From an uncultured Microbacterium sp. (lineage in GTDB: Bacteria; Actinomycetota; Actinomycetes; Actinomycetales; Microbacteriaceae): a stretch of DNA of 64,000 nt. Under the pieces are notes generated by a model, which was given only the letters and a program-made list of their open reading frames with translations, made no database searches and had not been told where the DNA came from. The stretch is taken from the NCBI RefSeq assembly GCF_900078385.1, contig NZ_FLQR01000010.1:159752-223751 (forward strand), written 5' to 3'. Shown here in pieces: positions 33,551 through 42,955 of the stretch. The stretch's first letter is position 1; the number at the start of each line of letters is the position of its first letter. The translations under genes were made by a program, and so were the position numbers.

Positions 33551-34318
33551 ATGCCGCATCCCGCCGACGCCGACGCACCTGCCGACGACGACGCGTCCGA
33601 CGCCCCGCGGTTCCGCGAGAGGCCCGTCTCGTTCGTCCGCCGCAGCGGACGGATGAGCGACGGGCAGGAGCGCGGCTGGGCGGCGCTGTCGCCCCAGTAC
33701 CTGCTGACGGTCGAGCGGGACGCCGCCGCCACCAGCGTCCGGCCGGGCGCGCCCATCGACCCTGCGGTCGTGTTCGGACGCTCCGCCCCGCTCGTCGTGG
33801 AGATCGGCTCCGGTCAGGGGCACGCGATCGTGCATGCCGCCGGCACGACGCCGGCGACCGACTTCCTGGCCGTCGAGGTGTTCCGTGCGGGCCTGGCCCG
33901 CACGATGCTCGACGCGGATCGGGCCGGGATCGACAACCTCCGTCTCGTCGAGGCCAACGCCCCCGAAGTGCTGGAGCACCTGCTGCCTCCGGCATCCGTC
34001 GATGAGATCTGGATCTTCTTCCCCGATCCGTGGCACAAGAACAAGCACACGAAGCGTCGCCTCATCGCGCCCGACTTCCCGGCTGTCGCGGCACGGGCGC
34101 TTCGGATCGGCGGGCGGCTGCGCCTCGCGACGGACTGGGAGGACTATGCGCTGCAGATGCGCGAGGTCATGACCGCCGCGGCCGGATTCGCGCCGGCGTT
34201 CGAGGGGGAGTGGGCCCCGCGGTTCGACGGGCGCATCATGACCGCGTTCGAGCGCAAGGGCCTGGCGAAGGGACGCCACATCCGCGATCTCGTCTACATC
34301 CGCGCCGACGGCAAGTGA
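33551..34318 (+). CDS. trmB: tRNA (guanine-N7-)-methyltransferase
   Basis: A 255-residue class I SAM methyltransferase that makes m7G46 in tRNA. The SAM site VVEIGSGQGHAIVHAA and the family-specific FPDPWHKNKHTKRRLI loop are clear, with LRLATDWEDYA following. An Asp/Ala-rich lead of about 30 residues precedes RPVSFVRRSGRMSDGQ. The stop overlaps the next GTG by four bases. Confidence 0.96.
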   Translation: MPHPADADAPADDDASDAPRFRERPVSFVRRSGRMSDGQERGWAALSPQYLLTVERDAAATSVRPGAPIDPAVVFGRSAPLVVEIGSGQGHAIVHAAGTTPATDFLAVEVFRAGLARTMLDADRAGIDNLRLVEANAPEVLEHLLPPASVDEIWIFFPDPWHKNKHTKRRLIAPDFPAVAARALRIGGRLRLATDWEDYALQMREVMTAAAGFAPAFEGEWAPRFDGRIMTAFERKGLAKGRHIRDLVYIRADGK

Positions 34319-35181
34319 GCGGGCCGCCGATGCCGACTGATTCCGATCTGGGCATACGCCCCGTCGTCTCGCTGCGGACGATCCCGGCGGCGCTGATCTG
34401 CCTCGCCGCCCCGGCCCTGTTCGTGCTGCAGATGTCGTGGCTCGGCTGGGCGCTGCTGGCCGCGGGGATGCTGGGGGCCGTGCTGATGGAGCGTGGCGCC
34501 GTGATGCAGCGCGGCCCCTCGCTCACGCGCGACCTGTCGCTCATCGCGGTGGGGCTCTTGATCGTCAGCGCCATCGATCTGGCTGCCGAACTCGACAACC
34601 TGGCCATGGTGCGGTTCACGCTGGCCCTCGGCGGCGCCGTCGCGGTTCCCTACGTCATCTCGCGGTGGGTGTATCGCGATCGGGCGATCCGGTTCCCGTG
34701 GCGCGGCGGCCACGCGTGGAAGCCATGGCAGTGGATGTGGCTCGGCGCGGTCCTCGTGCTCGGCTGGCTCCTGCTGCCGTTCTACTTCCTCACGAGCGGG
34801 GTCTACCAGAACTGGCCCGTCGTCGACTCGCCCGACCTCATCGCACGGCTGTTCGTCGGCGTCGGAGCCGTGGGCATCTGGGACGAGCTGTTCTTCATCT
34901 GCACGTGCTTCGCGCTCCTGCGCCGGCACTTCTCCGACGGCGCCGCGAACGTCCTCCAGGCGATCGTGTTCGTCTCCTTCCTGTGGGAGCTCGGCTACCG
35001 GGCCTGGGGCCCGGTCCTCACGATCCCCTTCGCACTGCTGCAGGCCGTGATCTTCCTCCGCACCAAGTCGCTCGGCTACGTCGTGACGGTGCACCTGCTC
35101 TTCGACGCCGTCGTGTTCGCGGTGCTCGTCCACGCGCACAATCCGGGGCTGCTGGACTGGCTGTTCTTCATCTCGCCGTAG
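34315..35181 (+). CDS. CPBP-like intramembrane protease-family protein (degenerate motif)
   Basis: A 288-residue protein with about 8 transmembrane helices. The C-terminal half resembles the CPBP (CAAX protease/bacteriocin-processing) fold: DELFFICTCFALLRRHFS, VFVSFLWELGYRAWG and a final HLLFDAVVFAVLVH. The canonical EExxxR reads DELFFI here, so catalysis is doubtful. GTG 34315 is coupled to trmB by GTGA; ATG 34330 is the alternative. Confidence 0.7.
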   Translation: MSGPPMPTDSDLGIRPVVSLRTIPAALICLAAPALFVLQMSWLGWALLAAGMLGAVLMERGAVMQRGPSLTRDLSLIAVGLLIVSAIDLAAELDNLAMVRFTLALGGAVAVPYVISRWVYRDRAIRFPWRGGHAWKPWQWMWLGAVLVLGWLLLPFYFLTSGVYQNWPVVDSPDLIARLFVGVGAVGIWDELFFICTCFALLRRHFSDGAANVLQAIVFVSFLWELGYRAWGPVLTIPFALLQAVIFLRTKSLGYVVTVHLLFDAVVFAVLVHAHNPGLLDWLFFISP

Positions 35182-35195
35182 CGCCGCCCGCGTCG

Positions 35196-35390
35196 TCACA
35201 GCAGCGCGAGCAGCGCCGGCCCGAAGACGACGAGCGCGGCGACCGGGACGACCAGGAGGCCGAGCGCCACGATGCCGAACGCCAGCATGCTGCCGAGCAC
35301 CGAGAGGACGGCGGCTGCCCCCGCGGAGACCCGCTCGGCCGGGGAGATGCGGCGGGAGTGCGGACGGGCGGAGAGGGTCGCGGTGGCCAT
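35196..35390 (-). CDS. Small hydrophobic membrane protein
   Basis: A 64-residue protein: a basic N-terminus (SARPHSRRISPAERVS) and about 35 hydrophobic residues with one or two helices. No family recognised. A TACCGT box 6 bases before the ATG supports it as a real, leaderless gene. Confidence 0.6.
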   Translation of the reverse strand: MATATLSARPHSRRISPAERVSAGAAAVLSVLGSMLAFGIVALGLLVVPVAALVVFGPALLALL

Positions 35391-35396
35391 GATCCG

Positions 35397-35402
35397 ACGG
35401 TA
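35397..35402 (-). promoter_or_regulatory. -10 box TACCGT of the small membrane protein gene
   Basis: Six bases before ATG 35390 on the minus strand. Confidence 0.5.
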
Positions 35403-35443
35403 GGAATCGGCGGAGGCCGAGCGCGTCGGCCTGCGGACCGATC

Positions 35444-35467
35444 CGCGTCATCCTGGAGGATGACGCG
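35444..35467. promoter_or_regulatory. Perfect 24-base hairpin/operator-like palindrome
   Basis: CGCGTCATCC and GGATGACGCG are exact reverse complements around a TGGA loop. It lies between the minus-strand small gene's promoter and the plus-strand RNA promoter, so it could be an operator for either. Confidence 0.5.
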
Positions 35468-35528
35468 CGCCGCGGGAGGCGGCATCCTCACCTTCAACAT
35501 GAACTCGAGATGACTTCTCGACGACATC

Positions 35529-35556
35529 TTGACGGCGTCGCGGGGCGGAGTATCTT
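35529..35556 (+). promoter_or_regulatory. Strong promoter of the candidate small RNA
   Basis: TTGACG (35529-35534) and TATCTT (35551-35556) are 16 bases apart. This is the clearest -35/-10 pair in the window; most other promoters show only a -10. Confidence 0.7.
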
Positions 35557-35562
35557 GGTGTT

Positions 35563-35670
35563 CGCGAAGGAAAACGGAGACACAGGGACTCGCAAGAGAA
35601 CCGGGAACAGAGACCGAAACCGCAACTGACGATCGCCCCGAAGCTCCGGCTCCGGGGCGATCTTCTTTTG
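35563..35670 (+). ncRNA. Candidate small non-coding RNA
   Basis: About 108 bases from the predicted start site to the end of a T tract. The 5' two thirds are A- and purine-rich and look unpaired (GGAAAACGGAGACACAGGGA, AGAGAACCGGGAACAGAGAC), unlike any other stretch in this GC-rich window. The 3' end is a textbook intrinsic terminator. No gene follows on this strand, so it is not a leader. A 23-codon frame from GTG 35558 exists, but its start lies before the predicted start site and its codon use is foreign to this genome. No Rfam family recognised. Confidence 0.7.
35631..35669 (+). terminator. Intrinsic terminator of the small RNA
   Basis: GATCGCCCCG pairs with CGGGGCGATC (10 bases); the loop contains a mini-stem AGC/GCT, and TTCTTTT follows. 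Confidence 0.9.
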
Positions 35671-35703
35671 TCCGGTGGACGCAGTCGACCCCGGCGAAAG
35701 GAG

Positions 35704-35739
35704 AAGGGACCGCAGGGTCTGAGTGACCCGCGATCCCTT
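35704..35739 (-). terminator. Terminator downstream of tRNA-Arg
   Basis: AAGGGA/TCCCTT outer stem with a GGGTC/GACCC inner stem; on the minus strand it is followed by TCTCCTTT, and it sits 9 bases after the tRNA 3' end. Confidence 0.6.
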
Positions 35740-35750
35740 GTTCCTAGTGG

Positions 35751-35823
35751 TGCCCCCGACAGGAGTCGAACCTGCGACCTACGGTACCGGAAACCGGCGC
35801 TCTATCCACTGAGCTACGGAGGC
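35751..35823 (-). tRNA. tRNA-Arg (anticodon CCG)
   Basis: Cloverleaf read on the minus strand: acceptor GCCTCCG/CGGGGGC, D-arm GCTCAGTGGATAGAGC, anticodon loop TTCCGGT giving CCG (reads CGG arginine codons), T-arm GCAGGTTCGACTCCTGT. The CCA end is encoded in the genome at 35748-35750. The bottom anticodon-stem pair looks like a C-T mismatch. argS lies 1.8 kb away. Confidence 0.93.
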
Positions 35824-35839
35824 GTACCGATCGAGACTA

Positions 35840-36598
35840 TCACCGCGAGATGGTCGCGACCGCCTCCGCCAGGCGCTCGGCGAGGTACCGATGTCCGGCG
35901 GTGGACGGATGGTCCCGACCGATCCCGGTGTCGATGACGTCGAGATAGTTCGCCTCGGTGATCCAGCCCTCGCGGAGCGGCGAGAGGTACCACCAGCCGC
36001 GCTCGCCGGCAAGCCGCGCGAGGTCGCGGTCGATCCGCGCCGTCGCCTTCTGCACCGGCAGCACCTGCGGGGCGGGGCCCAGCACGACGATCCGCGCGGA
36101 CGGGTACGTGGCGGAGAGTCGGTCCCACGCCGCGTCGACGGCGGCGGCATACCCGGTCGCCGGCAGGCGGCGGTCGTTGATCGACCCCTGGATGATGACG
36201 AGGTCCGGTTCGATCGCCGGGTCGAGCGCCGCGATGCGCGTGCCGAAGTCGGGTCCGTCGATGCCGGGCTTGAGGTAGCCGCTGCCGCGCACGCCGTCGA
36301 CGACGGTCGTCCAGCCCGTGAGGTCGGACACGACATACGCGTAACCGAGCGCCGGGTCGGATGCGGCAGAGCCGAACGTCCACGAGTCGCCGAAGATCAG
36401 GACGGTGGGATTCTCCGGCAGGTCGAGGAGGTCCGGCGTGACCGCGACGGCGGTGTCGCCGGAACCGGCCGCGACGGTCGCCGCAGGCGTCGACCACGGC
36501 CGCCAGACGGCCACCACCGCGACCGCCGCGAGGACGACCGCGAGCCCCGCGAGGACCCACGGCGGGATGTGCCGGGAGGTCGGGTCGATCGCGCGCAT
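35840..36598 (-). CDS. SGNH/GDSL-type hydrolase, membrane-anchored
   Basis: A 252-residue protein. One N-terminal transmembrane helix (about 13-32) anchors an outside domain. Catalytic blocks are visible: GDSWTFG with the Ser near residue 72, GSIND, and the C-terminal DHPSTAGHRYLAERL holding the Asp/His pair. Such enzymes act as esterases or acyl-glycan hydrolases; the substrate is not known. ATG 36598 is 6 bases after TACCCT. Confidence 0.88.
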   Translation of the reverse strand: MRAIDPTSRHIPPWVLAGLAVVLAAVAVVAVWRPWSTPAATVAAGSGDTAVAVTPDLLDLPENPTVLIFGDSWTFGSAASDPALGYAYVVSDLTGWTTVVDGVRGSGYLKPGIDGPDFGTRIAALDPAIEPDLVIIQGSINDRRLPATGYAAAVDAAWDRLSATYPSARIVVLGPAPQVLPVQKATARIDRDLARLAGERGWWYLSPLREGWITEANYLDVIDTGIGRDHPSTAGHRYLAERLAEAVATISR

Positions 36599-36712
36599 GC
36601 GATGAGGGTACGTCACGTTGCGGGCCGGACGGAAACACCGTGTCGACACCCTTCCGCGAGCCCGCGGCAGGGCAGTGCCGGAGGACGCCGCACGGCATGC
36701 GAGGATATCCCG

Positions 36713-37549
36713 GTGCAACGCATCGTGACCGCCGAACTCGACCTGGATCTGGGGTCCTCCGTCGACCTGATCTTCCAGATCGCGGCGGCCCAGCCGGCGC
36801 CCGTCGTGCGTGAGGAGCTGACCTTCACGCAGGGCGATCGCGTGTACACGCCGACCGAGATCGTCGACCAGTCCGGCAGTCGCCTGCACCGCCTCCTCGG
36901 CGAGGCCGGCCGGCTCGAGGTCCGCTACGAGGCGGTTGTCGAGGGGCTCGGCACACAGCGCGCCACGAGCGACCTCGAAGCCATCACGTACCTGCGCCCG
37001 AGCCGCTACTGCCAGTCCGACGAGGTGTTCTCGCAGGCGCGCCGTCAATTCCGCGGCCTCCAGGGGCACGAGCTGATCGCGGCGGTCAGCGACTTCGTCG
37101 CGACCAGCACCACCTACACGCCGGGGCTCAGTCAGGGGACCGACTCCGCGGTGACGACCCTCATGACAGGCCAGGGCGTCTGCCGCGACTACGCGCACGT
37201 CGTGATCGCGCTGCTGCGCGCGATGGACATGCCGGCCCGCTACGCCGCCTGCTTCTCGCCCGGCCTTCGCCCGATGGACTTCCACGCCGTCGCCGAGGCC
37301 TACCTCGACGGCAGCTGGTACGTCATCGACGCGACCCGCCTGGCGAACCGCCGCTCGCTCGTGCGCATCGCGACGGGCCGGGATGCCGCGGACTGCGCCT
37401 TCCTCAGCTACCACGGCGGACACGTGGGCCTCTCCCGCATGCGGGTCGACGCCTGCGTCGTGCCGGACGACGCCGCCGAGTTCGACATCGTCGCCGTCGC
37501 ATCCGATCCCGCTCACGACGACGCGACCGAGCTGATCCAGCTGGCCTGA
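36713..37549 (+). CDS. Transglutaminase-like domain protein
   Basis: A 278-residue protein. The N-terminal beta domain is followed by the core with Cys in TGQGVCRDYAHVVIALLRAM, His in MDFHAVAEAYLDG and Asp in WYVIDATRLA, i.e. a complete Cys-His-Asp triad. Bacterial members are probably cysteine proteases or amidases; the role is unknown. GTG 36713 matches the usual start of the beta domain and follows a GAGGAT box by 6 bases. Confidence 0.88.
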   Translation: MQRIVTAELDLDLGSSVDLIFQIAAAQPAPVVREELTFTQGDRVYTPTEIVDQSGSRLHRLLGEAGRLEVRYEAVVEGLGTQRATSDLEAITYLRPSRYCQSDEVFSQARRQFRGLQGHELIAAVSDFVATSTTYTPGLSQGTDSAVTTLMTGQGVCRDYAHVVIALLRAMDMPARYAACFSPGLRPMDFHAVAEAYLDGSWYVIDATRLANRRSLVRIATGRDAADCAFLSYHGGHVGLSRMRVDACVVPDDAAEFDIVAVASDPAHDDATELIQLA

Positions 37550-37615
37550 CGCCTCCGGCATCCGTCCGCGACCGCTCGGAGAGCGCCGAACGGGGGACGG
37601 TGCGGGCACGGCCCG

Positions 37616-37621
37616 TAGACT
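37616..37621 (+). promoter_or_regulatory. -10 box TAGACT of argS
   Basis: Nine bases before ATG 37631; the spacer TGAGAGGTT carries a weak RBS. Confidence 0.55.
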
Positions 37622-37630
37622 TGAGAGGTT

Positions 37631-39295
37631 ATGAATCCTGACGCCCTCTCCGAAGCCCTGCTCGCCGTCATCGCCCCGCTCGCGGAGGCGCGACGAGCCG
37701 GCTCCAGCGAGGGACTCACGGTCGCGGACCTCGTCCTCGAGCGTCCTAAGAACCGCGATCACGGCGACTGGGCGTCCAACGCCGCGCTGAAGCTCAGTAA
37801 GACCATCGGCGCCAACCCGCGCGAGTTCGCCGCGGAGATCGCGGCGCGCCTCAGCGACGTCGACGGCGTCGGGAGCGTCGAGGTCGCCGGCCCGGGGTTC
37901 ATCAACATCCGTCTGGATGCCGCCGCCGCCGGCGCGCTCGCGAAGACCATCGTCGAGGCGGGCGCCGCCTTCGGCAGCAACGAGAGCCGCGCCGACGAGG
38001 TCATCAACCTCGAGTTCGTCAGCGCCAACCCGACCGGACCCATCCACCTCGGCGGCACGCGCTGGGCCGCCGTCGGCGACTCGCTCGCGCGGATGCTCGC
38101 CGCCCAGGGCGCCGCCGTCACGCGGGAGTACTACTTCAACGACCACGGCGCCCAGATCGACCGGTTCGCGCGCAGTCTCCTCGCCGCGCACGAAGGCCGG
38201 CCGACGCCCGAGGACGGCTACGGCGGCGGGTACATCCACGACATCGCCCGCCGCGTCGCGCTGGCCTACGAGGGCGACATCGACGCGCTCGAGCCGGCCG
38301 AGAAGCAGGAGGCGTTCCGGGCGATCGGCGTGGGCTTCATGTTCAGCGAGATCAAGCAGTCGCTGCACGAGTTCGGCGTCGATTTCGACGTGTACTTCCA
38401 CGAGAACGACCTGCACGACTCCGGCGCCGTCACCCGCGCCGTCGAGCGCCTGCGGGCGCTCGGCCACATCTTCGAGTCCGACGGCGCCACGTGGCTGCGC
38501 TCGACGGACTTCGGCGACGACAAGGACCGCGTCGTCATCAAGTCCGACGGCCAGCCCGCGTACATCTCCGGCGACCTCGCCTACTACCTGGACAAGCGCG
38601 AGCGCGGCTTCAACCGCTGCATCATCATGCTCGGCGCCGACCACCACGGCTACGTGCAGCGCCTCATGGCGATGTGCGCCGCCTTCGGCGACGAGCCGTA
38701 CGTCAATCTGCAGATCCTCATCGGCCAGATGGTCAACCTCGTCAAGGACGGCCAGCCCATGCGCATGTCCAAGCGCGCCGGCACGGTCGTCACGCTCGAG
38801 GATCTCGTGGAGATCGTCGGGACGGATGCCGCCCGCTACGCGCTCGTGCGGAGCTCCGCCGACTCGAACCTCGACATCGACCTCGACGTGCTGCAGAAGC
38901 GCACCAACGACAACCCCGTCTTCTACGTGCAGTACGCCCACGCGCGCACCCACAACGTCGGCCGCAACGCCGCGGACTCGGGGGTCGACCGGTCCGCGTT
39001 CGCGCCGGAGCTCATCGACCACGAGACCGAGTCGGCGCTCCTCGGCGCCCTGCAGGAGTTCCCGCGCATCATCGCGTTCGCCGCGGAGGTGCGGGAGCCG
39101 CACCGGGTCGCCCGCTACCTCGAGGAGCTCGCCGGCCTGTACCACCGCTGGTACGACAACTGCCGCGTCACGCCGCTCGGCGACGAGGAGGTCACCGACC
39201 TGCACCGCACGCGGCTGTGGCTCAACGACGCCACCGGTCAGGTCCTCCGCAACGGTCTCGGCCTCCTGGGCGTCAGCGCCCCCGAGCGGATGTGA
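37631..39295 (+). CDS. argS: Arginyl-tRNA synthetase
   Basis: A 554-residue class I aminoacyl-tRNA synthetase. It has the Arg-specific N-terminal Add-1 domain, the HIGH-equivalent [18 protein letters not shown], the KMSKS-equivalent [11 protein letters not shown], and the DALR anticodon-binding domain ending [20 protein letters not shown]. Full length. It charges tRNA-Arg, one gene of which lies nearby, and heads the argS-lysA-hom-thrC-thrB-rho-prfA order usual in Actinobacteria. Confidence 0.97.
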   Translation: MNPDALSEALLAVIAPLAEARRAGSSEGLTVADLVLERPKNRDHGDWASNAALKLSKTIGANPREFAAEIAARLSDVDGVGSVEVAGPGFINIRLDAAAAGALAKTIVEAGAAFGSNESRADEVINLEFVSANPTGPIHLGGTRWAAVGDSLARMLAAQGAAVTREYYFNDHGAQIDRFARSLLAAHEGRPTPEDGYGGGYIHDIARRVALAYEGDIDALEPAEKQEAFRAIGVGFMFSEIKQSLHEFGVDFDVYFHENDLHDSGAVTRAVERLRALGHIFESDGATWLRSTDFGDDKDRVVIKSDGQPAYISGDLAYYLDKRERGFNRCIIMLGADHHGYVQRLMAMCAAFGDEPYVNLQILIGQMVNLVKDGQPMRMSKRAGTVVTLEDLVEIVGTDAARYALVRSSADSNLDIDLDVLQKRTNDNPVFYVQYAHARTHNVGRNAADSGVDRSAFAPELIDHETESALLGALQEFPRIIAFAAEVREPHRVARYLEELAGLYHRWYDNCRVTPLGDEEVTDLHRTRLWLNDATGQVLRNGLGLLGVSAPERM

Positions 39296-39296
39296 C

Positions 39297-40115
39297 GTGA
39301 CGACCGGCGACACGCAGCCGACCGCACCGCTGCCCGAGGTCCGCTGGACCACGGTCGCGGACGAGCCGCGGCGGCGCGGGCGCGGCTGGATCGTGCTCGT
39401 CGTCGTGCTCGTCGTCGTCGCGCTGCTCGTGGTCGCGGGCGAGGTCGCCGCACGCGCCCTCGCGCCGAAGATCATCCGCGACCAGCTGGTCTCGAACCTC
39501 GGTCTCCCCGCGGATCAGCAGATCGACGTGGAGATCCCCGGACTGCTGCTGCCGCAGCTCGCCGTCGGCAGCGTCGCCGAGATCACGCTCGCGTCCGACG
39601 ACATCGAACTGGACGGCCTCGCCGGCGACGTCCGCGTGGACCTGCAGGACGTCCCCGTCTGGGGCGGGGTCGACTGGAGCGGCGGATCCGCCCAGATCAT
39701 CCTCGACGAGGCGCAGACCCGCGCACTTCTGGCCCGCGTCGACGGTTTCCCCGTCGACGCCTTCCGCCTCGCGGAGCCCGAGGTCGCGCTCGAGACCGAG
39801 TTCGACGTCTTCGGCGCCTCGATCCCGCTGGGTGTGCGCCTCACCGCGGAGGCGCGCGACCGCGACCTCGTCCTCTCGCCCACGACCCTGCTGCTCGGCG
39901 ATGCCGAGGTGTCGGCGGACGCCGTCCGGCAGCAGCTCGGTCCGCTCGTGGGCTCGTTCCTCGACGAGTGGACGGTGTGCCTCGCGCAGTATCTGCCCGC
40001 CGCCCTCACCCTCGACGACGTCCAGGTCGAGGACCGCGGCGTCGTCGCGCGATTCGAGATCGACAGCGGCATCCTGCGCGACCCGGCCATGCAGGCGAAC
40101 GGCACCTGCGAGTAG
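39297..40115 (+). CDS. DUF2993 (LmeA-like) phospholipid-binding protein
   Basis: A 272-residue protein. After about 30 residues and a basic RRRGRGW comes one transmembrane helix (IVLVVVLVVVALLVVAGEVA), then an extracytoplasmic domain of repeated beta strands with AEITLASDDIELDGL, typical of DUF2993. Mycobacterial LmeA binds phosphatidylinositol and aids lipomannan synthesis. GTG 39297 is two bases after the argS stop. Confidence 0.82.
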   Translation: MTTGDTQPTAPLPEVRWTTVADEPRRRGRGWIVLVVVLVVVALLVVAGEVAARALAPKIIRDQLVSNLGLPADQQIDVEIPGLLLPQLAVGSVAEITLASDDIELDGLAGDVRVDLQDVPVWGGVDWSGGSAQIILDEAQTRALLARVDGFPVDAFRLAEPEVALETEFDVFGASIPLGVRLTAEARDRDLVLSPTTLLLGDAEVSADAVRQQLGPLVGSFLDEWTVCLAQYLPAALTLDDVQVEDRGVVARFEIDSGILRDPAMQANGTCE

Positions 40116-40161
40116 GTGTCGGAGGCGCGTCACACCGACGGGCCGGCCGTGACCCGTGCCC

Positions 40162-40167
40162 TAGACT
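40162..40167 (+). promoter_or_regulatory. -10 box TAGACT upstream of lysA
   Basis: Gives a leader of roughly 60 bases before the lysA start, so the lysine/threonine genes may have their own promoter apart from argS. Confidence 0.45.
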
Positions 40168-40231
40168 GCAAGGACTGCCGGAGCGTGATGACACCGCCCG
40201 CAGGCCCGTTCCCGCCCGATTGGTGATCCCC

Positions 40232-41644
40232 GTGTCCGCGTCGCCCGCCCGCCCGCTCGTCCCGGAGTGGCTTGCCGTGCCGGCGGATGCGAATGCCCTG
40301 GCCGAAGAGGTCTGGCCGGTGGCGTCGGGCCGCGACAGGGACGGCGTGCTGACCCTCTCGGGCATCCCCGTGACGACCCTCGGCGCGCAGTTCGGGACTC
40401 CGCTCTACATCCTGGATGAGGATGGGGTGCGCGCGCGTGCGCGCGACGTGCGCGAGGCGTTCACCGCGGCCGCCGCGCGCCACGGCGCACAGGCCCGCGT
40501 GTACTACGCCGGAAAGGCGTTCCTGAGCACCGAGGTGGTCCGCTGGGTCACCGCGGAAGGACTCGCCGTCGACGTGGCGACGGGGGGAGAGCTGGCGGTC
40601 GCACTCGCCGCCGGCGCCGACCCGGCACGGATCGGACTGCACGGTAACAACAAGTCGGTCGCCGAGCTGGAGCGCGCCGTCGCGGCGGGCATCGGGTCGG
40701 TCATCGTCGACAGTCCCGTCGAGATCGAGCGGCTCGCGGCGGCCGCGGAGCGCCACGGCGTCGTGCAGAGCGTGCTGATCCGTGTCAACAGCGGCGTGCA
40801 CGCCGAGACGCACGACTTCCTCGCGACCGCGCACGAGGACCAGAAGTTCGGCTTCGCACTGGAGGCCGCGCCCGCCGCCGTCGCCCGCATCCGCGCGCTG
40901 CCGTCGCTGCGCTTCATCGGCCTGCACTGCCACATCGGGTCGCAGATCTTCGGCACCGCCGGGTTTGCGGAGTCCGCCGCCCGGCTCGTCGAGCTGCACG
41001 CGGCGCTCCTCGCCGGCGGCGACGTCCCGGTCCTGAACCTCGGCGGGGGATTCGGCATCGCGTACACGACCGCCGACGACCCCACCCCGATCGCGCAGCT
41101 GGCCACCGGGATCGTCGACGCCGTCGCGGTGCAGTGCGTGCGGCACGGCATCCCGGTGCCGAACCTCGCGTTCGAACCCGGCCGGAGCATCGTCGGCCGC
41201 GCCGGCGTCACGCTGTACGAGGTGGGCACCGTCAAGCCGGTGCGCGTCGCGGACGACCTCGAGCGCGTCTACGTGAGCGTCGACGGCGGGATGAGCGACA
41301 ACCCGCGCCCCGCCCTCTACGGGGCGGATTACTCCGCCCGCATCGCGTCCCGCACGAGCGACGCCACGCCCGCCCTCGTCCGCATCGTCGGCCGGCACTG
41401 CGAGTCCGGGGACATCGTGGTGGATGCCGAGTACCTGCCCGGCGACGTCGCCCCGGGCGATCTCATCGCGGTGCCCGCCACCGGCGCCTACTGCTTCTCG
41501 CTCGCGAGCAATTACAACTACGTCCCCCGCCCGCCCGTCGTCGCCCTCGCCGGTGGCGAGGCGCGCGTCATCGTGCGCGGAGAGACCATCGACGACCTGC
41601 TGGCGCGCGACGCCGGGATCCGCCTGACCGAGGGAACCGAATGA
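40232..41644 (+). CDS. lysA: Diaminopimelate decarboxylase
   Basis: A 470-residue fold-III PLP enzyme that makes lysine from meso-diaminopimelate. Visible are the PLP lysine in YYAGKAFLST (Lys95), FIGLHCHIGSQIFG, the phosphate loop NLGGGFGIAY, FEPGRSIVG and the active-site Cys in HCESGD. GTG 40232 is the best family match; GTG 40223, three codons earlier, is possible. The stop overlaps the hom ATG by four bases. Confidence 0.95.
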   Translation: MSASPARPLVPEWLAVPADANALAEEVWPVASGRDRDGVLTLSGIPVTTLGAQFGTPLYILDEDGVRARARDVREAFTAAAARHGAQARVYYAGKAFLSTEVVRWVTAEGLAVDVATGGELAVALAAGADPARIGLHGNNKSVAELERAVAAGIGSVIVDSPVEIERLAAAAERHGVVQSVLIRVNSGVHAETHDFLATAHEDQKFGFALEAAPAAVARIRALPSLRFIGLHCHIGSQIFGTAGFAESAARLVELHAALLAGGDVPVLNLGGGFGIAYTTADDPTPIAQLATGIVDAVAVQCVRHGIPVPNLAFEPGRSIVGRAGVTLYEVGTVKPVRVADDLERVYVSVDGGMSDNPRPALYGADYSARIASRTSDATPALVRIVGRHCESGDIVVDAEYLPGDVAPGDLIAVPATGAYCFSLASNYNYVPRPPVVALAGGEARVIVRGETIDDLLARDAGIRLTEGTE

Positions 41645-42954
41645 CCGAATACCGCCGCCTCCGCGTGGCTCTGCTGGGTGCCGGCGCCGTCGGTTCCCAG
41701 GTCGCCGCGCTCCTGCGCAAGCATGGAGACGAGCTGGCGGACCGCGCCGGCGCCGCCCTCGACCTCGTCGGCATCGCGGTGCGCGACCTCGACGCGCCGC
41801 GCGACACCGACCTGCCCCGCGAGCTGCTGACGACCGACCCCGAGCCGCTCATCGTCGGCGCCGACATCGTGATCGAGCTCATGGGCGGCATCGAGCCCGC
41901 CCGCAGCCACATTCTGGCGGCCATCAACTCCGGTGCCGACGTCGTCACGGCCAACAAGGCGCTGCTCGCGACGCATGGTCCGGAGATCTTCGAAGCCGCC
42001 GACCAGGTCGGCGCGTCGGTGTACTACGAGGCCGCCGCCGCGGGCGCCATCCCCATCATCCGTCCGCTGCGCGACTCGCTCGCCGGCGACCGCGTGCAGC
42101 GGATCATGGGCATCGTCAACGGCACGACGAACTACATCCTCGACCGCATGGATCGGGAGGGCTCCGACTTCGCCGACGTGCTCGCCGACGCGCAGGCGCT
42201 CGGATACGCCGAGGCCGACCCGACCGCCGACGTCGAGGGCTACGACGCGGCGCAGAAGGCCGCGATCCTCGCGAGTCTCGCCTTCCACACGGCCGTGCCG
42301 CTGGACGGCGTGCACCGCGAGGGGATCACCTCCGTCGACAAGCAGATGATGGACGCCGCGCGGCACGCCGGCTACGTCATCAAGCTCCTGGCAGTGTGCG
42401 AGCGTCTCGCCGGCGAGGACGGCGAGTCGATCTCGGTGCGCGTCTACCCGGCGCTCATCCCGCGCGAGCACCCGCTGGCCAGCGTCCACGGCGCCAACAA
42501 CGCCGTGTTCGTGCAGGCCGAGGCCGCCGGGGACCTCATGTTCTACGGCGCCGGGGCCGGCGGCGTGCAGACCGCATCCGCCGTGCTGGGTGACATCGTC
42601 TCCGCCGCGCGCCGTCACATCGCCGGCGGCGTCGGGGTCGGCGAGTCGACCCGCGCCAACCTGCCCGTCGTCCCGATCGGCCGGGTCACGACGCGCTACC
42701 AGATCACCCTGGAGGTCGACGACGAGCCGGGCGTGCTCGCCACCGTCGCCGGCATCCTGAGCGAGGGCCGCGTTTCGATCGCGACCGTCGAGCAGACCGT
42801 CATCCGGGAGAGCAACGGAGAGCCGGGCGTCGCCCGGATCGTCATCGGAACACACAAGGCTGTCGAGCAGGACCTGAGCGAGACCGTGGATCGGCTCGCC
42901 GCGAGCGGCGTCGTCGAGCGCGTCGTCTCCGTCCTGCGCGTGGAAGGGAACTGA
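41641..42954 (+). CDS. hom: Homoserine dehydrogenase
   Basis: A 437-residue enzyme that reduces aspartate semialdehyde to homoserine. The Rossmann motif [11 protein letters not shown] is at residues 9-19; [23 protein letters not shown] and [19 protein letters not shown] follow. A C-terminal ACT domain ([20 protein letters not shown]) suggests allosteric control, in this family usually by threonine. Supplies both the threonine and the methionine branches (thrB-thrC next door, metX upstream). Confidence 0.96.
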   Translation: MTEYRRLRVALLGAGAVGSQVAALLRKHGDELADRAGAALDLVGIAVRDLDAPRDTDLPRELLTTDPEPLIVGADIVIELMGGIEPARSHILAAINSGADVVTANKALLATHGPEIFEAADQVGASVYYEAAAAGAIPIIRPLRDSLAGDRVQRIMGIVNGTTNYILDRMDREGSDFADVLADAQALGYAEADPTADVEGYDAAQKAAILASLAFHTAVPLDGVHREGITSVDKQMMDAARHAGYVIKLLAVCERLAGEDGESISVRVYPALIPREHPLASVHGANNAVFVQAEAAGDLMFYGAGAGGVQTASAVLGDIVSAARRHIAGGVGVGESTRANLPVVPIGRVTTRYQITLEVDDEPGVLATVAGILSEGRVSIATVEQTVIRESNGEPGVARIVIGTHKAVEQDLSETVDRLAASGVVERVVSVLRVEGN

Positions 42955-42955
42955 C

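Noticed and set aside
35558..35630. 23-codon frame inside the small RNA (GTG to TGA)
   Set aside because: The GTG lies only one base after the -10, before the likely start site, has no RBS, and uses AGA, ACA and GGA codons foreign to this genome.
36600..39475. Long minus-strand frame opposite the transglutaminase and argS genes
   Set aside because: Only its last 252 codons (the SGNH hydrolase) are real; the rest mirrors argS and neighbours.
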